Shown here: in pieces, positions 33,350 through 42,273 of the stretch
Layout: every line of letters begins with the position of its first letter
How positions within the stretch are numbered: the first letter of the stretch is position 1
Source: PALSA-894 sp034669145
Lineage (GTDB): Bacteria > Pseudomonadota > Alphaproteobacteria > Rhizobiales > Xanthobacteraceae
Direction of reading: 5' to 3'
DNA: 64,000 bases
NCBI GenBank assembly: GCA_034669145.1
Contig: JAXDNY010000174.1
Span: forward strand, 30,670-94,669
The notes under the pieces: generated by a model
Database searches by the model: none
Told to the model about the DNA's origin: nothing
Seen by the model: only the letters and a program-made list of their open reading frames with translations
Made by a program: the position numbers and the translations under genes

Positions 33350-33690
33350 GAAACTCGGGCTTCCGTTTTTGTTATTTCCCGACTTTCAGGATGACCGATA
33401 GTCCGGACTCTCACAAAGCCGAAAGCGCGAGCGGTCGAAGAATCGGAGAAGCGATGTGGCGAATTTGCACAAAGTCGGAAAGCCGGGATCGCTGGCACTC
33501 GATAAGTCGGCTTCGCGACAGATTGAAACGCCGGACACACGACAAGTCGGTCATGCGAAATGTCGGCGCTGCGACACTCTGATGACGCGGAAGATCGCGA
33601 GTCCGGCAATGCGCCGCATCGGACGCTCGGCAATGCGATAACGCGGGAAGCCGGAACGGCGACAAACCGACTTCCCGACAAAGCAAGGCA
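33350..33690. promoter_or_regulatory. Repeat-rich candidate centromere (parS) and parA promoter region
   Basis: No credible gene. The minus strand contains several copies of CCGACTTGTCG or close variants (CCGACATTTCG, CCGACTTATCG, CCGATTCTTCG), some 16 bases apart, plus inverted half-sites (GTCGG/CCGAC) at many positions. Type Ib systems carry such repeats upstream of parA, bound by the RHH protein. The call is based on repeat density and position. Confidence 0.5.
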
Positions 33691-33692
33691 CT

Positions 33693-34595
33693 TCAATGCA
33701 GGGCTGGTCCTGTCATGCCGGTGAGGAAATCGACGGCCTGCGAGGCTTTGGCAGCGGCCGTAAAGATCGCGCGCTTGTCTTCGCGCATCACCGCAAGCCA
33801 GTTGGCAATATAGGCGGCGTGGTCTTCGCGGGGAGTATTGGTCACGGCGAGGTCGGCGCAGAGGAATGCTGCACCCAGCTCGGCGACTAGCTCTTCCATC
33901 GCGTAGGCATGATCGCCAAAGCGCTTGCCGAATTCTCGATTACAACGCGAAGGAGCGCCGCTGTAATGGGTTAGCTCATGAAAAATCGTTCCGTAGTATG
34001 CCTCCGTGGCGCTGCTCGTGTCGGAGCCGAGGAAGGTAGCTCGCTCGGGAAGGCGAATGCTGTCAGAGAGACGGTCGTAGTACGCACGGTTGCCGCCGTG
34101 CTCGATCTTGGCGCCGGTAGCACTGACAAAGTGCTCAGCTCGATCGATAACGTCAGCGTCGCTGGCGGACATCGGTAGCTCGGGTTTGGTGAAGCCGTCC
34201 ACCTGATCGACGTTGAACACCCACGAAGCCCGGGCGAACATGCGGCGCTGCCCTTCATGCTCCTCATCGCCGCCTGTGCTACCGGCTTCCCGGGTGACTT
34301 CCTTGTAGAAGACGATCAGGCTTGCCCGCTCGCCCTTGCGCACCTGCGCGCCCTTGGCAAGCCATTGCCGGTAGGTGCCCCAGAGACCGCAGGGAAAGCC
34401 GTGCTGCAGCGAGGCGACCCATAGAGCCACGACGTTCACGCCGCGATACGCGTTTCCGCTCGCGATATTGGTTGGACGGCCGGTCGCGATCTCCGGCCGG
34501 TGCCAAGGCATTGTCCAGTTATTCACGCCGTTTTCCATGGCGGCGATGATCTGATCGGTAATCTGCTGATAGACGTCGCGCGTTGTCGCGGTCAT
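33693..34595 (-). CDS. ardC: ArdC-type antirestriction protein
   Basis: 300 residues. N-terminal ssDNA-binding domain (about 1-130: DVYQQITDQIIAAMENGVNN, then NIASGNAYRGVNVVALWVAS, then LWGTYRQWLAKGAQVRKGER) followed by a zincin-like metallopeptidase domain with HELTHY (about 205-210) and a downstream EELVAELGAAFL glutamate. ArdC proteins protect incoming single-stranded DNA from host restriction during conjugative transfer. AAGGAGAAA precedes the ATG and a shared structured leader lies upstream. It suits the island's mobilisation genes. Confidence 0.92.
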   Translation of the reverse strand: MTATTRDVYQQITDQIIAAMENGVNNWTMPWHRPEIATGRPTNIASGNAYRGVNVVALWVASLQHGFPCGLWGTYRQWLAKGAQVRKGERASLIVFYKEVTREAGSTGGDEEHEGQRRMFARASWVFNVDQVDGFTKPELPMSASDADVIDRAEHFVSATGAKIEHGGNRAYYDRLSDSIRLPERATFLGSDTSSATEAYYGTIFHELTHYSGAPSRCNREFGKRFGDHAYAMEELVAELGAAFLCADLAVTNTPREDHAAYIANWLAVMREDKRAIFTAAAKASQAVDFLTGMTGPALH

Positions 34596-34860
34596 GTCGT
34601 TTCTCCTTCCGTTACTGCGGAGACCGCGCCCGCGGCCTTCCGACGGCGACCGGAAGGGCGTTGTCAGGCGGGTTCGCGCACCCGCAGGGCCGGAACGGAG
34701 AGGAGGAGGGACGGCGACGCCGTTTCTTTAAGCGGAGCGCCGCCAGCCGAAGGCCAGGAAAGAAACTGCGTCCAGCGCAGCGGCCTCCCTTGCGCGACCC
34801 GGCAACAACGCCAGGTCAGCCGCCATGAGGAAGGGCCGTTGTGGCGCGTGTGCTAGGTGG
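34596..34860 (-). promoter_or_regulatory. 5' leader of ardC (leader family, copy B)
   Basis: GC-rich and complementary end to end: GCGGCCTTCC near the start pairs (one bulge) with GGAAGGGCCG near 34840. Inside, GGCGTTGT (34659-34666) pairs with ACAACGCC near 34806, and GCCGTTTCTTT pairs with AAAGAAAC. The minus strand carries GACGCAGTTTCTTTCC-TGGCCTTCGGC and, before the ribosome binding site, AAGGCCGCGGGCGCGGTCTC. A short frame (GRSFFPG-like, ending TAA 19 bases before the ATG) may encode a leader peptide. Function is inferred. Confidence 0.5.
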
Positions 34861-34913
34861 GAAGGGGATGGTGACAGTGCGGCAGCGTTATTGCCTGCCG
34901 TATTCGAGGGTCA

Positions 34914-35135
34914 CTACGCGTGGCGCATGGGGAATGCGAGCAAGCGATTTGCGCCAAAGGTCGATAGCGATCTCTCATCCAATGCACTTTGGGGCTTCCC
35001 GATCGTGATTTCGGAAGGAATCGCAGCGATCTTTTTGGTCGCCTCTTCGAGCGATGCTGTCATCGCAACCAAGCGAAGGATGATTGCCTCTGTGATCGCC
35101 ACTGCAATCAGATTGGCGGGATTTGGAGCGTTCAA
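34914..35135 (-). CDS. Small hypothetical protein, start uncertain
   Basis: The minus frame from 35201 to 34914 has protein-like composition: ...VTLSFDFDPNDREAIIAALN, then APNPANLIAVAITEAIILRL, then VAMTASLEEATKKIAAIPSE. The open frame reaches back to a TGA at about 35202, but no ATG or GTG with a ribosome binding site is present; a TTG at 35135 is the only listed start. It may have lost its true start. Not recognised. Confidence 0.35.
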   Translation of the reverse strand: MNAPNPANLIAVAITEAIILRLVAMTASLEEATKKIAAIPSEITIGKPQSALDERSLSTFGANRLLAFPMRHA

Positions 35136-35300
35136 CGCAGCAATGATCGCTTCGCGGTCGTTCGGATCGAAATCAAAGCTCAGTGTAACGTCTTTCGTGC
35201 ATCAACGATGATGCAAGTGTCTCACGAACAGTGCAGATACGCGAACAATGTTCGCAGCGCCGGTATGCAAGGCTTTGCGCTTGATCCTATGCCTGAGTTT

Positions 35301-35408
35301 CTACACACCCAGGACTTCCTCCAACCGCGACGCCTGTTCGGCCCATTGCTCACCCGCTAGTTTGAAATAGCTTTCATAAGCGTAGCAGTGCTTAGCAAAG
35401 CGAGGCAT
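35301..35408 (-). CDS. Possible small protein or gene remnant (35 aa)
   Basis: MPRFAKHCYAYESYFKLAGE followed by QWAEQASRLEEVLGV. Helical, with plausible composition and GGGA right before the ATG at 35408. The open frame continues upstream without a better start. Possibly a decayed gene. Nothing else is supported in 35202-35485. Confidence 0.25.
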   Translation of the reverse strand: MPRFAKHCYAYESYFKLAGEQWAEQASRLEEVLGV

Positions 35409-35485
35409 TCCCAAACTACCTTGCCTAAAACCCGCGAAATCTCGGCGATAAGACGAGTTTTGGCGTCCGCTCGCATGGCTCCGCC

Positions 35486-35908
35486 CTACCGTCGCTTGCT
35501 CGCACACTTTCCATTTGGGAGCCGATAGCCTGCGCCGCCACGTGATCCACAACCGCCACGCCCGCGCCGAACACGCTCAGTCGTGGTAGTCGGGCTGTGA
35601 CGAACAATCGGCGGAAGGGGCGCCGTAACCTTGGGTTTGGTCGTCGTACGTTCGATCAAAAAACTATTGAAGCATTGGATGCGTTCGTCTTCCTCTTTGA
35701 CGAACCGGCACTCAACAATCACTTTGGGACGCGCGTGAACGGCCTTTGGCTCCGGCGGCGCGATCGCGTCATAGCAATCAAGCCGCTCTTTCGTCATATC
35801 CTCGATTGATAAGCAGGCACGAAAGCGTTGGATCGGGATTTGAGCCATCGCCACAGTCGGAATGGTCGCCGCAACGAACAGCATCGAAAGGAGGAGACGG
35901 TTCATCAT
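35486..35908 (-). CDS. Small exported protein
   Basis: 140 residues from the ATG at 35908 (others at 35917 and 35905). Signal peptide MMNRLLLSMLFVAATIPTVA, then a cysteine-bearing domain (FRACLSIEDMTKERLDCYDA and VECRFVKEEDERIQCFNSFL: paired C-x15-C motifs) and a glycine/arginine-rich C-terminal tail (GYRLPNGKCASKRR). The ERLDCYD pattern is common in small periplasmic alphaproteobacterial proteins. Not recognised further. Confidence 0.65.
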   Translation of the reverse strand: MMNRLLLSMLFVAATIPTVAMAQIPIQRFRACLSIEDMTKERLDCYDAIAPPEPKAVHARPKVIVECRFVKEEDERIQCFNSFLIERTTTKPKVTAPLPPIVRHSPTTTTERVRRGRGGCGSRGGAGYRLPNGKCASKRR

Positions 35909-35933
35909 TGCCCCCAACGCCTTCTCAAAACTT

Positions 35934-38210
35934 CTAGAGTGCTTTTAAGCGATCGAGCGCCTGTGACAAGTCATGGCACACTTTAGGCAAATCCGTAACG
36001 TCCAGCCGATCAACCGCGGCAGCGTGCCGGAGAAGTTCGCGCGGGATGTAACTGTCGTACTTGGCCCGCTCCAGATTTTCGTCGGATTGCGCTAGCTCCG
36101 CGCCATCGATGTGCGAAGCGCCCGACAGCGTTTGAAGGGTCTTGCGCAACTCGTCACGATTCCTTGCGGGGACCGCGAGGCAGATCGATGCCGGCGTGAC
36201 GGAGAGGCCGGATTGCCGCAACGCAAAGCGCAATGCGTCTAGCGTCTTGGTCCCCTTCCACGGGAAGAGCAGCAGTTCATCATCATCGGCGGCGATATTC
36301 AGTTCTCCTAACCCCACCTCCTGAAACGCGCTGCGGGCCTCCTGGAGGTGCGTCACAGCAATCTTGTCGAGATAGACTGGTATAGAAGTCCCGACGAGCA
36401 CCCCGCGCATTTTCGCGACGACGACATCATGCAGCGCGCCGGCCTCCTTGCCATCAAATTGGGGCACTCGACCCGCCGGGGCGGCCTCTACCTGAATGGT
36501 GCGAGTTCGATCATCAACGTCGAGGACACGCCAGCGTCGCCCGGAAAAGACGATGTAATCTCCCGGTCCGAAGGCATTTTGAATGCTGATGGTTCCTAAG
36601 GTTTGCCCTTGGGTGACAATTCGAAACTCCTCAGGCGTGTTGAAAACTGCGAAGAACTCGTAACTGTCCGTCAAACGTTCACCGAGCGGACCAAGCATGA
36701 GCGTGCCGTCGGATGCTTGCTCCAAGAGGGGAGGGTCGGTCGCTCGCATGCCTCGCAATAGAGTTTTGAAAGTCTCGATATCGATGGAAGCGAACAGGCC
36801 TGGACCAGCAAGGATATCATAGGCGTCTTTCGCGCTGATTCCGCCCTTCTCAACGATCATCGAAAGGACTTGGTGAAGGAGGGTAGATAGATGCTGCGTC
36901 AGTGGGCTCGGCGGCTCTATCCAATGGTCAAGCAATAATTCTGTAAGAGCGATCGCAAGAACGGTCTCCAGACGAAGACGGTCGACGAGCGACGAGCGCT
37001 CATCCAGCTCGGATTCGATCGCGTACATCCTCAGGATGGCTGGCTTGCCCGGGCGCCGTCCCGATCGCCCCAGTCTTTGCCGCAAGGCAGACACCAAACG
37101 AGGCGGTCCAACCTGGGCTACGCTCTCGACCGCGCCAATATCGACACCAAGCTCAAGCGTGGACGTCGCGATAGCAGTCGTTGGCAGCAGGCCGTCTTTC
37201 AGTCTTGTCTCAAGGACCTCTCTAATTTCCCGCGAAAGGCTGCCGTGGTGCGGAAAGAACTCATTCGGAACGCGATTCGCTTCGCAATCGACCCGCAATT
37301 TGTCGGCCAGGCTCTCAACATCCTTGCGCCGTGCGGTGAACACGAGGTGATTTCCCTTGGCCCTCAGCGTCGCATAGAGATGGCTTGCAATTTGCCCAAG
37401 CGCGTTCTCCTCGGGCGGTTCTGCGGGAGTGCCGTTGACCTTCTGCACGGGTCGCCCGGCCTGCCGCGGAGGCATCTTGATGCCGCGAATTTGAAGCTTG
37501 AGATCGGCTTGGGACCCGGAGGCATTCACAATTCGTACAGATGCCGGGTCGGAGGGCCGTAGCCAACTTGCGGCAAGGCCCAGATCGCCGATGGTGGCGG
37601 ACAGGCCAATTCGCCGTGGGCTTCTTCCCAGACGCTGGTCCAGCCTTTTCAACAGCGACGCGAGCTGAACGCCTCGTTCGGACGACAGGAATGCGTGAAG
37701 CTCATCGATCACGACAAAAGAGAGGCGCGCGAACATCCGTGCGAGAGAGTCGGGACGGCGAACGAAGAGAGCTTCAAGCGATTCCGGGGTAATCAGCAGG
37801 ATGCCCGCAGGTTTCTCGCGCGCGCGGCGCTTCACCGACACGGACACATCGCCGTGCCACTTTGAAACCGGCACCTTCAATGTTGCGCAGAGATCGTCGA
37901 GGCGCAGGAACTGATCGTTGATCAGGGCCTTCAATGGTCCGACGTACATCGCCCGGAAGCCGTCTGAGCTATCCGCAATCGTCTCGGTCAAGATTGGGAG
38001 AAACGCAGCTTCAGTTTTTCCGGCGGCGGTCGCGGCGGAAATCACGACATCCGAAGTGCTGGTGAGGATGGCATCGATACCTAGCGCTTGAACGTCGCGA
38101 AGTTCGGACCAACCCTTCTGATAAACCCAACGCCGGATTTCCGGATGGAGGCGATCGAAGGCACTGGCAAGCTCGTCAGAGCTTGAAGGTGGCGAGGTCA
38201 CCGTCATCAC
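35934..38210 (-). CDS. sngC: Shango-type DEAD/DEAH helicase (SngC-like)
   Basis: 758 residues. Superfamily 2, Lhr-like helicase: motif I ATAAGKTEAAF (60-70), Ia YVGPLKALIND, motif II DELHAF (169-174), motif III LSATIGD, then motifs in the second RecA domain (HHGSLSREIRE, TSTLELGVDIGAV, QRLGRSGRRPGKP), followed by a large C-terminal domain as in Lhr/BrxH-type helicases. It is the last gene of the operon and overlaps the ATPase gene by 35 bases. A helicase encoded after a TerB-domain protein and an ATPase is the composition of the Shango anti-phage system. Confidence 0.88.
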   Translation of the reverse strand: MMTVTSPPSSSDELASAFDRLHPEIRRWVYQKGWSELRDVQALGIDAILTSTSDVVISAATAAGKTEAAFLPILTETIADSSDGFRAMYVGPLKALINDQFLRLDDLCATLKVPVSKWHGDVSVSVKRRAREKPAGILLITPESLEALFVRRPDSLARMFARLSFVVIDELHAFLSSERGVQLASLLKRLDQRLGRSPRRIGLSATIGDLGLAASWLRPSDPASVRIVNASGSQADLKLQIRGIKMPPRQAGRPVQKVNGTPAEPPEENALGQIASHLYATLRAKGNHLVFTARRKDVESLADKLRVDCEANRVPNEFFPHHGSLSREIREVLETRLKDGLLPTTAIATSTLELGVDIGAVESVAQVGPPRLVSALRQRLGRSGRRPGKPAILRMYAIESELDERSSLVDRLRLETVLAIALTELLLDHWIEPPSPLTQHLSTLLHQVLSMIVEKGGISAKDAYDILAGPGLFASIDIETFKTLLRGMRATDPPLLEQASDGTLMLGPLGERLTDSYEFFAVFNTPEEFRIVTQGQTLGTISIQNAFGPGDYIVFSGRRWRVLDVDDRTRTIQVEAAPAGRVPQFDGKEAGALHDVVVAKMRGVLVGTSIPVYLDKIAVTHLQEARSAFQEVGLGELNIAADDDELLLFPWKGTKTLDALRFALRQSGLSVTPASICLAVPARNRDELRKTLQTLSGASHIDGAELAQSDENLERAKYDSYIPRELLRHAAAVDRLDVTDLPKVCHDLSQALDRLKAL

Positions 38211-39489
38211 CTTGATCGACTATTTCCGCCGGGCCCTGAGGGGCGTCGCGCTCAGGTTCAATTTCTTTGATGAGACTACGCCAATTCGTGCCCGGATTCT
38301 GCTCAATCACGCTCAGCAAATTGACGAATTGCTTGATCGTCGTCCGCGGCGTTCGAAAATATGCCTCTCCAATACGCTTTTCACAGTGGACCATGAACGC
38401 CTCAAGCGCTTCGTCCGGAACGAGGTTCTTCTTTGAATCTCCGCCGGCAAAGACGTTGCGAACATTGCCGAGCAGGACGTACAGATCTTCGGGGGAAAGG
38501 CTCTGCAGTCGAATGATTGGCCCTGAAAGGTCAACGAGGCCATCCTTGGCGAAAGAGTTCTCCAATAACCGTGACTGCAAGGCCGGGTAGCTATAGAGGC
38601 CGCGGCGCGAATCGAGAAGAAACTCAGGTGTCCCGCCGAGGATAAATCCGATCCCTTCGACGTTCGCTTGCAAGGTGTCGTTGAGAATTCGAAGAATCTG
38701 CTCGTAGTTGGTTTCGCGCGCTTTAGCGCTTTGAAGCTTGTAGAGATTCACAAGCTCGTCCAGCACCACGAGCAGTCCGCCGTAACCGGCACGCCGGATG
38801 AACCGGGCAAGCAACTTCCAGTGATCGTAGATCGAGGCGTCGTCCACGAGCGACCGAACGCCGAGCGCGGCTCTGGCGTCTGTCCTGGTGGTGAACTCAC
38901 CTCTGAGCCAGCGGATCGCCGCATCCTTCCGTTCCTCCTCGCCTGCTTCGGACGCTCGCCAGTAAGCCGCAACGACCTCGGCGAAGTCATATCCTCCGAC
39001 GAGTTCGCGAAGGTCACCAAGCTTTCCACGGATTTCGTCGTCAACGGAACGACCTGCGGCCTGCGCGTCGTCCCGTGCCTTCGTGACGAAAACCTCCAGG
39101 ACGTTTGGAAGCGCTCCGCCGTCGGCTTTGTTTCGAGTCGCCATGTTCCGGGTCGACTCGGCATATAGGTTGCGAGCCTGCCCGCCGGTCGCATGCAAAC
39201 GACGGTCGGGGCCAAGGTCGGCGTGAACGGTAACAAGGCGTTTTTCAAGCGCGATGACACGCACCAAATTCAGGAAGAATGTCTTGCCGGCGCCGAACTC
39301 CCCGATGATCAAACGGATCGCAGCGCTTCCGTCCGCAATCCGGTCGATGTCGCGAACGATCGCTTCCACTTCCTTCGCTCGGCCGACTTGGATGTGCCGC
39401 AATCCGGCGCGCGGGACGACGCCGGCCGCAAGAGCTTGGATGATCGTGTCGCGCTCGCGCGCTCTGATTGGCGTGGACGGAGCATTCAT
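38176..39489 (-). CDS. sngB: Shango-type ATPase (SngB-like, BrxD/DUF2791-like)
   Basis: 437 residues. Walker A is GEFGAGKT (63-70), Walker B GLLVVLDELVNL (about 238-249) and an arginine-rich ALQSRLLENSF segment follows. It resembles the BREX BrxD/DUF2791 AAA ATPases that partner Lhr-like helicases. ATG overlaps the TerB-gene stop (ATGA) and its 3' end overlaps the helicase gene. The ATPase would power or load the DNA-acting complex; the substrate that triggers it is unknown. Confidence 0.88.
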   Translation of the reverse strand: MNAPSTPIRARERDTIIQALAAGVVPRAGLRHIQVGRAKEVEAIVRDIDRIADGSAAIRLIIGEFGAGKTFFLNLVRVIALEKRLVTVHADLGPDRRLHATGGQARNLYAESTRNMATRNKADGGALPNVLEVFVTKARDDAQAAGRSVDDEIRGKLGDLRELVGGYDFAEVVAAYWRASEAGEEERKDAAIRWLRGEFTTRTDARAALGVRSLVDDASIYDHWKLLARFIRRAGYGGLLVVLDELVNLYKLQSAKARETNYEQILRILNDTLQANVEGIGFILGGTPEFLLDSRRGLYSYPALQSRLLENSFAKDGLVDLSGPIIRLQSLSPEDLYVLLGNVRNVFAGGDSKKNLVPDEALEAFMVHCEKRIGEAYFRTPRTTIKQFVNLLSVIEQNPGTNWRSLIKEIEPERDAPQGPAEIVDQGDDGDLATFKL

Positions 39490-41975
39490 GTGACGTGTTC
39501 ACTTGCCGAATTGACTTCTGGCGACCGCAACAGATGATGAGCGATCTCGATGGGCTCGCCGTTGTTGTCCAAGATACCTTCACCGTACCGCTCGAAAGCC
39601 CAATCGTTGATGGTCTCAATTGCCCCTGCCGGCAAGAGGCTTTGTTTCCGGGCCAGGTCCGCAAAAACCGCCTGCTCGATGGCATCGCGATCCGAGATTT
39701 CTCCCAAGAGAAGCGCATGACGGCGCTCCAATCCGGGAAACTGCGCCGCAATATCCGAACCCTTGGCAACGACTGACTGCCCCGGCGATTGCGCGGGCGT
39801 CACTTTTTCTGGTTTCTCGTCGGACTCGCTAAACACTTCGCCGAGAATTGTCTTTACAATAGCGGTATCGGCTTGGATTTTGGCGACGCGTCTCATGTCG
39901 AGCTTCAATCCGCCTGCGGGCGGCACCGTAATCGGTCGCGGAGGAATGGGAATCCCACGAGAGGGAACGCCCCGCGCGACCAATGGAGGCTCATCTTCGA
40001 TCGTGGACGCTTGATCGTGAACCTTAATGGCATTCAACTGGCGATATAGCTCTTCCTTCGGCAAGTTGAGAGAGCCGTAGGTCCGTTCTAGAACTTTGAC
40101 CTCGTCGATAGTCAATTGGCCATCGGCTCCGGCCGTCAGAACCGCGATGCTGGCCAACGCTCTCCTTTCATCCAGACTGCGTTCTTTGAATCTGTTGAGA
40201 ATTCGCGAACCCGGCGGGTTGCGGACCAAATATCCGAGATACCCGATGAGCCGTGCGCGCTGAACGTCCGACAAAGCCGGGACAGCCTTGATCTGGGAGA
40301 TGATCGCCCGCGCTTCCTGGCCTCCGAAATTACCGTCAACGCTGGACACCAGCACGGCAATCTCGACGTGCGAGCGCGCAACCAGGAAGTCTGCAGAGGG
40401 CTGTGAACTGGCGGTGTCCTGGCCGTGATGGCGGAACAGCATCACCTCCGCCTCTCGTGTGGGGATGGGGCCGCCCTGGCGCGGATCAGGCTCCATTGCG
40501 AAACCAAGGTTTTCGAGAGCGGTAACCAGCTCAATGGTCTCGCGCTTCTTAACCTTCTCGCCGGCGCGGACATCGACTTGGAGGAGTGACAGCAATTCAC
40601 CGAATGGAACCATCCCGGAAGTGCCGGTGACGCGGGATTCGATCTTTCGCTTTAGGTCGGCGATACGACTGCCGCTCTTGGGATTCTGCATGAGCTCCTT
40701 CGGCAAAGCGAGCTCCGCCGCGAGAGTGCCCCGCGCGGACGCATCGCGGCCAAGCAGCCGACTATAGGGCTCCAGCGCTTCGGTACATTCCGCAACGATG
40801 CGATCAATTTCGGTCAGGGGCGCGGTCAACGCCACGATATCGGGAAGCTCCCGGAAATCTCCATGTAGATCGACGGCGAATGCTCCGCTCGCCGCTTGGT
40901 AGCGCGCAGAAAGCTTTCGACGGGGCGGCCGAACCGAAAGGCCGCCAGGAAATTTCGTCGCAAATCTTGATCGAAACAGCGTCACGAATTCGGGGAAGCA
41001 GCGCACAGCGGGTGTGCGGAGAGTGTATTCCGGCGAAGAGGCGTACCAGGCGAGAGCCCAATCATCTCCAATCGTTTGGCTGCGCTTCAGTATGGCGCCG
41101 ATCGCGCCTCTTAGTCTCAACGGCACCTCTGGCGACTTTGCGGAAGGATCGAGCCAAGGAGTCGTTGGCCAAGCATTGACCATTGCTGCCGCACAATCCA
41201 GAAAACGAGATGCATACGAGCGAAAGGATCCGTTATCGCCGTAAATTCGCAGGAGGCGCGTAACCTCCGCGACGATGGGCTCGAACTGGTCCGTGGCAAG
41301 ATCGTAAAAGAGCCGGCGTTCGAGTCCATAGAAGTAGATAAAGACGTATCCGATGTACGTTGTCGGATCGCTGCGAGCGCCGGCAAGCCAATCTATGAAG
41401 GCGCGACGGCTGCCGGCATCGAGCCTTGAATAGGATGGATAGTAGGGCACCCCTTGCCCGGAAACGTTGCCGGGCGAATTTCCGATGGGTAACGTGCCGT
41501 CAATCAGGGCATTGTCATCGCCATAACCGGACTGGGCGGGAAGCGAGCGCCCAAAATAAAACAGCCCACCGTCGATCGTGACTCCACCGACCTTAACTTG
41601 CTCGCCGGGAGAGACCCAACGGGCATCGCTTCGTGAAGCGGCTTTGGCGGGACGGGACGATTTTGTGTCCGTGCTGGTCACAAGGCGAGCTACGCGAATC
41701 TGCACCGGGCCTTCGGCGCCGCCCTCACTGGCGCGCGTGAGGCGCGCCGAAGCGCTCTTGCGCCGCCACCATCGGGCAATCAGCCATATGAGGCCGAGGA
41801 CAATTCCGAAGCTTATAAAAAATTCCAAAGCCACCCCATACACGCATTGTGTCAGCGCACCATTCTCTACAACCGACAGCGGAGCGACAATGAAAATGTC
41901 AGCGCAAAGGCTTCCCTTCCCTGGACGAGGAAATGCTGGGTCTTCGCAATCGAAGCTACTACCCCCAGCCGCCAC
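39486..41975 (-). CDS. sngA: Shango-type TerB-domain protein (SngA-like)
   Basis: 829 residues as given, but the start is uncertain: a GTG at 41843 would begin nearer the single membrane helix (FFISFGIVLGLIWLIARWW). After it comes a TerB-N domain (WVSPGEQVKVGGVTIDGGLF, then YPSYSRLDAGSRRAFIDWLA and GYVFIYFYGLERRLFYD), a TerB-like region (SHVEIAVLVSSVDGNFGGQE) and a TerB-C domain near the C-terminus (LLPAGAIETINDWAFERYGE). First gene of the operon; the next start overlaps its stop. It would anchor the ATPase and helicase at the membrane. Confidence 0.87.
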   Translation of the reverse strand: MAAGGSSFDCEDPAFPRPGKGSLCADIFIVAPLSVVENGALTQCVYGVALEFFISFGIVLGLIWLIARWWRRKSASARLTRASEGGAEGPVQIRVARLVTSTDTKSSRPAKAASRSDARWVSPGEQVKVGGVTIDGGLFYFGRSLPAQSGYGDDNALIDGTLPIGNSPGNVSGQGVPYYPSYSRLDAGSRRAFIDWLAGARSDPTTYIGYVFIYFYGLERRLFYDLATDQFEPIVAEVTRLLRIYGDNGSFRSYASRFLDCAAAMVNAWPTTPWLDPSAKSPEVPLRLRGAIGAILKRSQTIGDDWALAWYASSPEYTLRTPAVRCFPEFVTLFRSRFATKFPGGLSVRPPRRKLSARYQAASGAFAVDLHGDFRELPDIVALTAPLTEIDRIVAECTEALEPYSRLLGRDASARGTLAAELALPKELMQNPKSGSRIADLKRKIESRVTGTSGMVPFGELLSLLQVDVRAGEKVKKRETIELVTALENLGFAMEPDPRQGGPIPTREAEVMLFRHHGQDTASSQPSADFLVARSHVEIAVLVSSVDGNFGGQEARAIISQIKAVPALSDVQRARLIGYLGYLVRNPPGSRILNRFKERSLDERRALASIAVLTAGADGQLTIDEVKVLERTYGSLNLPKEELYRQLNAIKVHDQASTIEDEPPLVARGVPSRGIPIPPRPITVPPAGGLKLDMRRVAKIQADTAIVKTILGEVFSESDEKPEKVTPAQSPGQSVVAKGSDIAAQFPGLERRHALLLGEISDRDAIEQAVFADLARKQSLLPAGAIETINDWAFERYGEGILDNNGEPIEIAHHLLRSPEVNSASEHVT

Positions 41976-42084
41976 TTATGAGAAATGACTCAACGTTCGA
42001 TCTGGTGCGTCTAGCGACCCTTCAAGACCGAACGTGCAGTCGAATTGATATTGGACGTGGGTGTTGAAAAATATTGGCGGCTAC

Positions 42085-42106
42085 TGTCCCCAAAGTGTCC
42101 CCAAAG
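42085..42106. repeat. Tandem 11-base repeats near the island end
   Basis: TGTCCCCAAAG occurs twice head to tail (42085-42095 and 42096-42106), 43 bases from the tRNA 3' end. Short direct repeats beside a tRNA 3' end suit arm-type binding sites of a tyrosine integrase at an attachment site. No integrase gene is next to them. The whole stretch 41976-42148 has no gene. Confidence 0.45.
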
Positions 42107-42148
42107 GCCAGTTTCGAGAACTTCGAAAACGCTAAATCATTGATTTCA

Positions 42149-42225
42149 TGGCGCGCCCAGAGAGATTCGAACTCCCGACCCTCAGATTCGAAGTCTGATG
42201 CTCTATCCAGCTGAGCTACGGGCGC
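42149..42225 (-). tRNA. tRNA-Arg (anticodon TCG), island attachment site
   Basis: A complete 77-base tRNA with encoded CCA. The acceptor stem GCGCCCG pairs with TGGGCGC. The anticodon arm is TCAGA-CTTCGAA-TCTGA, giving anticodon TCG (reads CGA, Arg), and the T arm is GGGAG-TTCGAAT-CTCTC. The 3' end faces the mobile island to the left, as expected when an integrase uses the tRNA 3' end as attB and regenerates the gene. The partner att copy must lie left of base 1. Confidence 0.95.
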
Positions 42226-42273
42226 TTTGGCTAAGGTGAATAACGCTTAGCGCATCCTGTCACAAGGCGCGGC

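Noticed and set aside
33346..33696. Minus- and plus-strand frames upstream of parA
   Set aside because: The translations are Ser/Arg/Ala-rich products of a short repeated DNA motif; a repeat array is the simpler explanation.
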